Below are positions 26,258-33,520 of a stretch of 64,000 bases of DNA, piece by piece; positions within the stretch are counted from its first letter, which is position 1; each line of letters begins with the position of its first letter. A model generated the notes under the pieces. The model did not search any database. It was not told where the DNA came from and worked only from the letters and a program-made list of their open reading frames with translations. The position numbers were made by a program, and so were the translations under genes. The stretch is taken from the NCBI RefSeq assembly GCF_900141815.1, contig NZ_FQYR01000004.1:310001-374000 (forward strand). Direction: 5' to 3'. The stretch comes from Rubritalea squalenifaciens DSM 18772 (GTDB lineage Bacteria > Verrucomicrobiota > Verrucomicrobiia > Verrucomicrobiales > Akkermansiaceae).

Positions 26258-26689
26258 ATGGAGCAAGACCGCATCGACGAGCATTTCAGAAAACCCTATA
26301 TCAGTCTTCCTGGGGCCACCCATGGTATCCCTAATTTGAAAGACATCCTTTCTTCGGTGCCCAAGGAAAGGGAGCACCGTTTCGAGTCGGCCGGGGAGTT
26401 TATCCGCCGTCTTGCTGACCGTGTGGTGAAATGGCGCGATAGCCTGCCTGAGGGAGAGACGCCCGTCGTACTGACATTCCTGCAGACAGGAGACGTGGTG
26501 GAAGTCATGACCATCGGTGAAGATGGCCACTCAGGTGTGGTGATCGAAGGTATGGTGGGGGATTCCCCCTGCATGTTCATCTCGCACCAGGCGAGTTTGC
26601 AGATTCTCTGCTACACTCGTACCATTGAGGAGGAGAAGCCTAGGCGTACCATCGGCTTCCACGTGGGTGGAGAGACCATCGAGGCCTAG
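26258..26689 (+). CDS. Conserved hypothetical protein
   Basis: A 143-residue protein that I do not recognise. It has no signal peptide or membrane segment. The order is a polar start (MEQDRIDEHFRKPYISLPGA), a helix around REHRFESAGEFIRRLADRVV, and a beta-rich C-terminal half (PVVLTFLQTGDVVEVMTI, GHSGVVIEGMVG, CMFISHQASLQILCYTRT). Probably cytosolic. It lies 66 bases after folE2 on the same strand and could share its transcript. Confidence 0.6.
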   Translation: MEQDRIDEHFRKPYISLPGATHGIPNLKDILSSVPKEREHRFESAGEFIRRLADRVVKWRDSLPEGETPVVLTFLQTGDVVEVMTIGEDGHSGVVIEGMVGDSPCMFISHQASLQILCYTRTIEEEKPRRTIGFHVGGETIEA

Positions 26690-26861
26690 GGGAAATAGAT
26701 TGACTCTCGCGTCAGAATTTTCTATAAAATGAGTCCCTAGCGATATGCTAAACCCCTTGGTGATTAGTGGATGAACTTCTAAATGTGAAGAAAGATTACA
26801 ATTTTTTCATTGAAACTTTGAGGAAGTCTGCTGGAATCCCAATGTATATTTTTCCCGTCTA

Positions 26862-27380
26862 ATGAAGAGATACACTCAAAACCCTACAAACCGCGGCCAG
26901 CGGAAGGATTTGCTTGGCCGCGCGCTCCTAAGAAAGCGCAAAGGTGACTTTCTGGTAGAAGGCACGATTGCTCTCTTCGTACTGGTTTCTCTGATGCTTG
27001 TCATGCTGCAGGGCTCCCTAACGATCGTAAAACCTCGAGCCCAAACGATTGGCCACAACATGGCAGACGCCTATCTATCCTACGAGCTTGCCTATGCAAA
27101 CCGAGTGGACTTTGACAGCATCAGTGATAGCGGTGAGTGGCCTGAGTATCCGCTATACCAAGAAACCCAAGTCAATCTGGGAACCTTGCCGAATTCCGGT
27201 ATCGTGCTTACTGGGGATGTCCGCCGTACCAGAAGTGCCTATGATTGGACTCCTACGGGGACAGGCGCCATCAGCTTCACTGACTTAGGTATCCAAGTAT
27301 GGAAGCTTCAGAGTCACCTCGTGTACACCGTCAACGGTGATACTTTTGTTAAATCCAGAATAGTCATCAGATCGCAATGA
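26862..27380 (+). CDS. Pseudopilin-like protein 1
   Basis: A 172-residue protein with a basic N-terminus and a prepilin-type segment: GDFLVEGTIALFVLVSLMLV, in which the position after Gly is D instead of F but the +5 Glu is present. The rest is small and beta-rich. It begins a three-gene unit whose next gene overlaps by four bases (ATGA at 27377). The set resembles the minor pseudopilins of type II secretion or type IV pili, and the three-or-four-pilin cassettes seen in Verrucomicrobia. No ATPase or secretin is in the window. Confidence 0.72.
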   Translation: MKRYTQNPTNRGQRKDLLGRALLRKRKGDFLVEGTIALFVLVSLMLVMLQGSLTIVKPRAQTIGHNMADAYLSYELAYANRVDFDSISDSGEWPEYPLYQETQVNLGTLPNSGIVLTGDVRRTRSAYDWTPTGTGAISFTDLGIQVWKLQSHLVYTVNGDTFVKSRIVIRSQ

Positions 27381-27934
27381 AAATTTCATGCCAAAAAAAC
27401 ACCCGCTTAATGAGAGGTCTGCGCAAGGGCTACACCCTCATCGAGCTTGTTGTCGTGATGATGCTGGGACTCTTGTTGGCTACGACGAGCACCATGATGC
27501 TCAGCCAGCAGGTCAATTTCTATACCATGCTGAACTCCCAGAAGTTCGTGCTTGAAGAGGCTCCTGTGGCCAACAGCATGATGGTGCGCATCCTCTCTCA
27601 GGCAGATGCGTTCCGCATTCACGGCAGTCAGGCGGATGCGCTGTCTGATACAAATGGCCTGGTCGCCAATGGTTCCACCATGGTCATTGGTTTTGCCCAG
27701 CCGGACGGCTCGCGCGAATTTGGACTTATCGAATTTACCAAGGCTGACGGAGCTAGCACGGGGACATTAAAGTTCCATAAGTTGAGCCCGGACGCTTCTA
27801 CCATTATTTCCAGTTGGACCATCACCGGTGGTGCGAGTAACGTTACGTTTGGAATCCAGAACGGGATTCTGATCATGACTTTGACAGGCCCTTACGGGGG
27901 ACAAATTCAATACGCAGCAAGTTCATCGCTATGA
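27377..27934 (+). CDS. Pseudopilin-like protein 2 with methylation motif
   Basis: A 185-residue protein with the classical prepilin N-terminal motif: RKGYTLIELVVVMMLGLLLA, giving G|YTLIE with Glu at +5. This is the recognition site of a type IV prepilin peptidase. The C-terminal part is beta-rich (LVANGSTMVIGFAQPDGS, SWTITGGASNVTFGIQNG). It overlaps its upstream partner by four bases and its downstream partner by four bases, so all three are translated in concert. Confidence 0.85.
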   Translation: MKISCQKNTRLMRGLRKGYTLIELVVVMMLGLLLATTSTMMLSQQVNFYTMLNSQKFVLEEAPVANSMMVRILSQADAFRIHGSQADALSDTNGLVANGSTMVIGFAQPDGSREFGLIEFTKADGASTGTLKFHKLSPDASTIISSWTITGGASNVTFGIQNGILIMTLTGPYGGQIQYAASSSL

Positions 27935-30018
27935 AGATTACCACTTATCCATTCAAGACTCAGCGAAAAGGTTTTGTAAACATTACCGTTGTCGTCGTTG
28001 TCGGGATTTTCTGTTTGGGCCTCATGGCGGCTACATTCCAGTCTACGGTCCGCAGCCTAGATACCCAGCGTAAGGTTCAGCTGCAGTTGGACTACGAGGC
28101 TCGAGAGCAGGCCTTTCTCAGGGCTGTAGTGAGCTTAGCTCCCGTCGTTGCTGCAAACTCCATGGTAGACGGTTCACAGGATTCAACCTTTTCGAAGAAC
28201 GCGACCTCTTTTGAGGCCTTGTACACTGAGGCAGGCAAACTCTCGAGCTTTGCCAAAACCATCGATACGGACAGTTACCCGGCTATCAAGACCAAGCTAA
28301 ACCTGACTGAAGCTCGGTCTCTGAACGTAGCAGATGCAACTTACACTTCGGTACTCGATTACGTAGGTGCGGCAGCAGATAGCTACAGTACTCCCGGTGC
28401 AGTGGAATCCACGGCCCAGGGAAACTACCCTCCGCCACTCTATGCTCGTGGACAAGGCTCCAGCGGTCTGACGAGTCGTACTACCGTGGACACGTCTTCC
28501 AAGACATACGCCTCAAACAATCTTTTGCTGTCTTCAGCTCTGGCGTATAGCACCACGGGTACTCCACATGAAGGCCTGTTTGCTAACGACGATGTGTACA
28601 ATCAGTATAACGTCATCAACTATCCAAACATTCACTTTGGCTATGGTGAGGCAGGAAAACCTATTGTGGGCAAGCACAACTGGTGGAGGCTTTTCCTTCA
28701 TCCGGAGATCAAGCACATGAATGCGACCGGGCTCACTCGTGAAGTCAATAACGGTTACTACCTGGACCGCGAGTATGTCCTATCTATTTATGAACTGCCA
28801 GCTCAGTTGCCCATCAACGCAGCGACAGCGATTACTCTTGGACAGATTGGCGCAGAAGCTTGGGCGGATGTGACGATCTCTGGGGGTATCTCAGCCAACA
28901 AGGTCACAACCGTCAATACCGTGACAGCTGATCGTTTGGCTGTTAGGAAGGGTGCCACCATCTCTGGTGGGACAACTCTGGGTACTAACGGTGAGACTTA
29001 TACAGGGGGTAGTGGGGTAGACCGAGAAACCTTCGAGGCTACTTCTAAAGGATTCTACCCAATCTCTAAATCATCAGACACGGCACGTGCTATGTTCATT
29101 GCCATCAATCCTGGAAACGAGTTCTTTGACCGCTACGCGACAGTGAATGATTTTGAGGAATCTCCTGTTTCGGGCAAAGGCAGCCGTCTGAGTGCCGAGA
29201 GCTGGTACCAGTACTCCATGGGTTGTCATCGCTGTGCAATGAAGCTCGATGTGATTACCGTTCGTGATTCGACTGATCAGACACCTACCGAAATTCTCTT
29301 CACCTACAAATCCGGAGGTTCTGATGTCTCGTACAAATTTTCCAAAACAGATGGCAACTGGCCTGAGCCTGGAACAGACGAAGGGGATGCGTTCCCGTTC
29401 CATGTTCTCTCGACGGTGCCAGGTAGACCTTCTCTGGAACTGAATATGGCTAGACTCTGGCCTTGGATGCAGACTTTGGCATCAGCTCCAGATGCTACCA
29501 GTGTGAACAACTCGATCGTCATCAACGCGGATTACACTCAGTCTGGCAACAATGTAGCCGTTCCTAATATTCCGACACAAAGCGGAGACATTTCACTTTT
29601 GTTAGCAGAGGCTGATGATTTCACCGATTTTGCGACAGGTCTTTCTATTGTCACGAATTTCAGAACCTATCTGATGAGTGATGTAAATACGGTAACTACA
29701 ACACCTCCACTTAACTCTGGTTTGACTGGAGAGTTCAGACCTCCATTCTCCCTGTTTTGTCCCGAGATGCGTGTCGGTTTGGATGCCTCCAATACCCGAT
29801 TCACTCTCACAGGCCAGGTTGGTTCCTTTGGTGATGAAACAACAGCTGGTATCAATGTGCTCGACTTTAAGCTCGGTACCACTGAGCAGGTCAAGGCAAG
29901 CAAGATCAAGGCGAACCTGACTCAGATTACTCACCCGGCGGAGCTGCCACCGATCAACCTGATGAACTGGCTCGTCGTGGTACAACGCGTCATGGATAGT
30001 GAGCACGCTGACTACTAA
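27931..30018 (+). CDS. Large pilin-like protein (GspK/PilX-like N-terminus)
   Basis: A 695-residue protein whose N-terminus has a prepilin-like start RKGFVNITVVVVVGIFCLGLM: G|FVNIT, with Thr in place of Glu at +5, as in GspK-type tip pseudopilins. A short helix of the type RKVQLQLDYEAREQAFLRAVV follows. The remaining ~630 residues are a large soluble domain with no motif that I recognise, with repeats of S, T, G and N. It completes the pseudopilin operon: two small subunits and one large tip- or adhesin-like subunit. The terminator at 30031 ends the unit. Confidence 0.75.
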   Translation: MKITTYPFKTQRKGFVNITVVVVVGIFCLGLMAATFQSTVRSLDTQRKVQLQLDYEAREQAFLRAVVSLAPVVAANSMVDGSQDSTFSKNATSFEALYTEAGKLSSFAKTIDTDSYPAIKTKLNLTEARSLNVADATYTSVLDYVGAAADSYSTPGAVESTAQGNYPPPLYARGQGSSGLTSRTTVDTSSKTYASNNLLLSSALAYSTTGTPHEGLFANDDVYNQYNVINYPNIHFGYGEAGKPIVGKHNWWRLFLHPEIKHMNATGLTREVNNGYYLDREYVLSIYELPAQLPINAATAITLGQIGAEAWADVTISGGISANKVTTVNTVTADRLAVRKGATISGGTTLGTNGETYTGGSGVDRETFEATSKGFYPISKSSDTARAMFIAINPGNEFFDRYATVNDFEESPVSGKGSRLSAESWYQYSMGCHRCAMKLDVITVRDSTDQTPTEILFTYKSGGSDVSYKFSKTDGNWPEPGTDEGDAFPFHVLSTVPGRPSLELNMARLWPWMQTLASAPDATSVNNSIVINADYTQSGNNVAVPNIPTQSGDISLLLAEADDFTDFATGLSIVTNFRTYLMSDVNTVTTTPPLNSGLTGEFRPPFSLFCPEMRVGLDASNTRFTLTGQVGSFGDETTAGINVLDFKLGTTEQVKASKIKANLTQITHPAELPPINLMNWLVVVQRVMDSEHADY

Positions 30019-30030
30019 GATTTCAAAAGC

Positions 30031-30062
30031 AAAAACCCGGGCCGCATAGCCCGGGTTTTTTT
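30031..30062 (+). terminator. Bidirectional terminator
   Basis: Stem AAAAACCCGGGC / GCCCGGGTTTTT with further T. It lies between the pilin operon and convergent aroB. Confidence 0.85.
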
Positions 30063-30122
30063 GTGTCTGGAAAGTACGCTCAGCCCGCAGTGTTAGACTG
30101 CGAGGTGATGGCAGATGATCGA

Positions 30123-31202
30123 CTAGGAGCGCAGTAGCTCCACGGTGTCGCGGAGCTCGTCGAGGGTGAGGTCTGGGCTCACAAAGGCGCTGCCTGCTGC
30201 ATCGAGCAGGACGAAGTGGATGGCACCGGCGCTGAACTTTTTGTCGCGTAGGAGTTTCTCCATCACGGTCTCCGTGCTGATGTGCTGCGGGAGCACGAGC
30301 GGAAGCTGGAATTTCTCGAAGAGGGCAAGGATGCGGTCGGCATCTTCTTGGGAAAGGGTGCTGTGCTTCACGGAGAGAAGCAGCGCGGCGCGGGTGCCCA
30401 GTGAGATGGCTTCACCGTGGAGAAGCTCGCCGTAGGGCACTGAGGCCTCGATTCCGTGGCCGATGGTGTGGCCGAAATTCAGCAGGGCGCGTGTGCCGGA
30501 GGTCTCTTGTTCGTCCTCTTCCACCACGCGGGCCTTGATGGCGATGTTCCGGGCGATGAGTTCAGCTGGTGGTGCCTTGTCGGCGGGGTCGAGCTTGTCG
30601 ATCTCAGCCAGCATGGCTTCGTCGCGGATCGCGGCGTGCTTGATCACCTCGGCAAAGCCCTCGCGGTACTCGCGGTCTTCCAGAGTAGCCAGAGTGGCCG
30701 GATCAGCAATCACCAGACGCGGCTGATGGAAGGCGCCGACGAGGTTCTTGCCCTCGGCGATGTTGACACCGGTCTTGCCGCCCACAGAGCTGTCCACGAG
30801 AGAAACGATGGTCGTCGGGATCTGCACGAAGGGAACGCCACGGTAGAAAATGGAAGCCACAAATCCGGCCAGGTCACCGATCACGCCACCGCCGAGCGCG
30901 ATGACGAAAGACTTGCGGTCATGGCCTGCCTGGGTCATTTCGCGGCAGAGCAACTCGACTTGAGTCATCGACTTGGAGGCCTCACCCGCAGGTACGGTGT
31001 GCAGGCTCGGGTCAAAGCCAGCGGTCTTTAGATTCGCTAGTAGACCGTCGGAATAGTGAGGAGCCACATTGCTATCAGAAATGACGGCTACCTTGCCCTT
31101 CAGGCCGGTGGCAGAGATGAGTTCGGCGGCCTGATTCAGGACCCCGTATTCACAGATCACATCGTAGGAGCGGTCTCCCAGGTTCACATGGACAGTCGGC
31201 AT
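30123..31202 (-). CDS. aroB: 3-Dehydroquinate synthase
   Basis: A 359-residue NAD- and zinc-dependent enzyme that turns DAHP into 3-dehydroquinate in the shikimate pathway. It shows the family blocks: VISDSNVAPHYSDGL, HTVPAGEASKSMTQVE, IALGGGVIGDLAGFVASIFY, RGVPFVQIPTTIVSLVDSSV and GGKTGVNIAEGKNLVGAFH. The zinc/acid region YREGFAEVIKHAAI and the later HTIGHGIEA with its LHGEAIS follow. It is a typical AroB and not the ebo-cluster cyclase, since it lies 19 kb from the ebo genes. Divergent from the lipoprotein at 31318. Confidence 0.97.
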   Translation of the reverse strand: MPTVHVNLGDRSYDVICEYGVLNQAAELISATGLKGKVAVISDSNVAPHYSDGLLANLKTAGFDPSLHTVPAGEASKSMTQVELLCREMTQAGHDRKSFVIALGGGVIGDLAGFVASIFYRGVPFVQIPTTIVSLVDSSVGGKTGVNIAEGKNLVGAFHQPRLVIADPATLATLEDREYREGFAEVIKHAAIRDEAMLAEIDKLDPADKAPPAELIARNIAIKARVVEEDEQETSGTRALLNFGHTIGHGIEASVPYGELLHGEAISLGTRAALLLSVKHSTLSQEDADRILALFEKFQLPLVLPQHISTETVMEKLLRDKKFSAGAIHFVLLDAAGSAFVSPDLTLDELRDTVELLRS

Positions 31203-31317
31203 ACGCTCGAAATAGGGGAATACGCCCCGTTCGTAAACAGGGAAGTGTGTTATTTAAAATGCTGGATTTTTAACATTCGCTCTTGTGCTGCTGGATCAAG
31301 TGTTGTAAAAGTAGCAC

Positions 31318-31704
31318 ATGAAGCGGATCGTCGTACGAAATGTAGCGCTGGCAGTCTGTATGCTGACTGGCCTGAACTCGTGTGCCTGGCTGAGCAAAGT
31401 GTTCAGACCTTACCCGGCTCATACCTGGGAAAATCCCCACGGTACGCAGCCTAGTGGTCATGGTACCACGGGGGCTGGCATCGTCGATCCACCGAATAAA
31501 CCTGACGGAGACAAGCCTGTCGATCCAGGCAATCCTGCGGTCGATAAGCCAAAGTACCCGGTAGCCGTGGCTGTGGAGGGCAGACCCGGCTTTGTGCTGA
31601 ATCCCTACACGGGAAATTTGGTCGACGTCAGGGACATCCAGTCGATGACCTTGGTCCGTGATCCTGCGGACCCCGATGAGACCCACCTTTTCAGGGTCCC
31701 GTAG
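31318..31704 (+). CDS. Small proline-rich lipoprotein
   Basis: A 128-residue lipoprotein with signal peptide and lipobox LTGLNSC22. The mature part is short and proline-, glycine- and aspartate-rich in the middle (IVDPPNKPDGDKPVDPGNPA), then a small strand region (PGFVLNPYTGNLVDVRDIQS). It looks like a peptidoglycan- or surface-linked spacer protein; I do not recognise a family. It comes before the ECF sigma gene at 31815, with a 110-bp gap that probably contains the sigma promoter. Confidence 0.65.
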   Translation: MKRIVVRNVALAVCMLTGLNSCAWLSKVFRPYPAHTWENPHGTQPSGHGTTGAGIVDPPNKPDGDKPVDPGNPAVDKPKYPVAVAVEGRPGFVLNPYTGNLVDVRDIQSMTLVRDPADPDETHLFRVP

Positions 31705-31814
31705 GTGGAAGAGACGTTTTTCTACGGTCGTGAACAGACTGGAGGTTCCTGACGTCGGATAAGTTTTCAAATAGGATGGAATAAACTCCTGCTTGAGGTA
31801 CTCTCATCAAAGCA

Positions 31815-32372
31815 GTGAGTAACAGTGAATTCCAAGACTTAGTCGACCAGCATTATCAGGCGCTCTATCGTTTCGCCTATTCTCTGGCGAAGAGCCCTGA
31901 CAGAGCGGCGGACCTCGTCCAGCAGACCTATTGTATCTGGGCCCAGAAGGGGCACCAGCTCAAGGACAAGTCCAAGGCAAAGACCTGGCTTTTCACCACA
32001 CTTTACCGCGAGCACTTGGGCCATGCGCGGAGACAGACCCGTTTTCCAGAGACTGATCTGGATGATGTGGACTACCAGCTCTCCACGGATGACGGTGAAC
32101 GCGAGACGGCGAGAAAGATGGACGGCCAGCGTGCCGTGGAGCTTCTCTCCCAGCTTGACGAGACCTTCCGTGCGCCTTTGACGCTCTTTTATCTCCAGCA
32201 GCATAGCTACAAGGAGATCGCCGAGATTCTGGACGTGCCCATGGGCACCGTGATGTCCCGTATCTCCCGGGGTAAGGAACAGCTTCGCTCTAAAATGCGT
32301 GACGAGGCTAATGACGTCCCGACCAAAATCATTTCCATTCAACAGCAAACCAACAAAAAAAGCCATGGATAA
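31815..32372 (+). CDS. ECF sigma factor
   Basis: A 185-residue group IV sigma factor. Region 2: YRFAYSLAKSPDRAADLVQQ and KAKTWLFTTLYREHLGHARR. Region 4: LLSQLDETFRAPLTLFYLQQ and the HTH HSYKEIAEILDVPMGTVMSR, ISRGKEQLRSKM. The GTG start at 31815 (agcaGTGagtaac) leads into SNSEFQDLVDQHYQALYRF. Its stop overlaps the start of the next gene by eight bases, which places it in an operon with a transmembrane anti-sigma protein. Neither the target promoter nor the signal is visible here. Confidence 0.92.
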   Translation: MSNSEFQDLVDQHYQALYRFAYSLAKSPDRAADLVQQTYCIWAQKGHQLKDKSKAKTWLFTTLYREHLGHARRQTRFPETDLDDVDYQLSTDDGERETARKMDGQRAVELLSQLDETFRAPLTLFYLQQHSYKEIAEILDVPMGTVMSRISRGKEQLRSKMRDEANDVPTKIISIQQQTNKKSHG

Positions 32373-33330
32373 GGAGAAAGCCAAATTTATGCTTCAGTGT
32401 TTCCGCCCGGACGGTGCGGATGCCAATGCCCCTGAATTTGCAGAGGCTCTCAAGCTGGCGGTCGAGGACCGTGAGCTCGGAGACTGGTTAGCCCATGAAC
32501 GCGCCCAGGATGCGGAGTTTGCCGCTGCTCTCAGCGGAGCACCGATTCCCGAGGGCCTGAGGCAGGAAATACTCGCTGTGTTAGAATTTGACGGTAGTCC
32601 GGCGAATCTGGATGAAGACCTGGATGCTTCCTTCGTAGGAGCGCTGGCCAGCATCGCACCGCCGGCAGGATTCCGTGAGCAGCTCGTGGCTGCCATGGAA
32701 ATGGAGACCGCAGAAAAGCCTTCCGTGGCAGACAAGGTTTCAGACATTTCCATGTGGCGCTGGATCACGGCCGCTGCAGTAGCCGCCGTATTGGCTGTCG
32801 GTGTCTTTGTCAGCCTGGACACTCCGGGCGGAGCCATCAATGACAGTGACCCGATCGTGGCTACCACTACTCCGGTGAGCATCGCCCCGCGCATCCCTAT
32901 GCAGTCGGCTCAGATCGAGCTGGCCCAGGTGATGAACAGCACCACCAAGGTGAAGCTGGAGGCCCAGGGCCTCAGTAGGCAAGACGCCTACGCATGGTTG
33001 GAGAGCGAGTCCCTCCCGGTACCAAGACAGGTTCCTGCTGGTCTGGAGAATGCCACTATCATCGGTTGTAAGGAAGTCACCCTGAAGTGCGGTGCCCAGG
33101 CTTCACTCCTCTGCTTTGAGAAAGAAGGCGTGGGTGTTGTCCACCTCTTCGTCTTCGACCAGGAAAACATCGATGGCTTTGAGAAGCTCGCCAGCAAGAA
33201 GACCATCTGCATGAAGTCCTGCAAATCCTGCAGCACGACGAAGTTCAATATCGTCAGCTGGAAGGAAGAGGACCGTGCCTACCTCATGCTGACCAAGGCG
33301 AACAAGGAAGCCCTCGTCACGCTCTTCTAA
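32365..33330 (+). CDS. Anti-sigma-factor-like membrane protein
   Basis: A 321-residue protein with the start at 32365 inside the sigma 3' end. The cytosolic N-terminal ~130 residues have two DUF-like repeats (PIPEGLRQEILAVLEF, APPAGFREQLVAAMEM). One membrane segment follows (WITAAAVAAVLAVGVFVSL, residues ~152-170), then an extracytoplasmic domain with GLENATIIGCKEVTLKCG and a cysteine-rich run TICMKSCKSCSTTKF. The Cys pattern suggests redox sensing or metal binding. By position it is the sigma regulator, although no standard zinc anti-sigma (HxxxCxxC) motif is present. Confidence 0.8.
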   Translation: MDKEKAKFMLQCFRPDGADANAPEFAEALKLAVEDRELGDWLAHERAQDAEFAAALSGAPIPEGLRQEILAVLEFDGSPANLDEDLDASFVGALASIAPPAGFREQLVAAMEMETAEKPSVADKVSDISMWRWITAAAVAAVLAVGVFVSLDTPGGAINDSDPIVATTTPVSIAPRIPMQSAQIELAQVMNSTTKVKLEAQGLSRQDAYAWLESESLPVPRQVPAGLENATIIGCKEVTLKCGAQASLLCFEKEGVGVVHLFVFDQENIDGFEKLASKKTICMKSCKSCSTTKFNIVSWKEEDRAYLMLTKANKEALVTLF

Positions 33331-33520
33331 GCCATGGTATAGATCATTTTAGTACACATATGGGTTGTGTGAGAAAAGGCTTGGAACCTGAACAGGGTTC
33401 CGGGCCTTCTTTGCGTCTGGGAGCAGGGGATTTGTGGAGGCACAGAAAAAAGAGTGCTACATTGTGAATGGATCTGCTGTGTTTTGCGTCCAAGTGACAA
33501 CGAAACCCAATAAACCAACC

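Noticed and set aside
30123-31202. aroB as the missing EboD of the ebo cluster
   Set aside because: It has the full AroB pattern and is 19 kb from the ebo genes on its own transcript.
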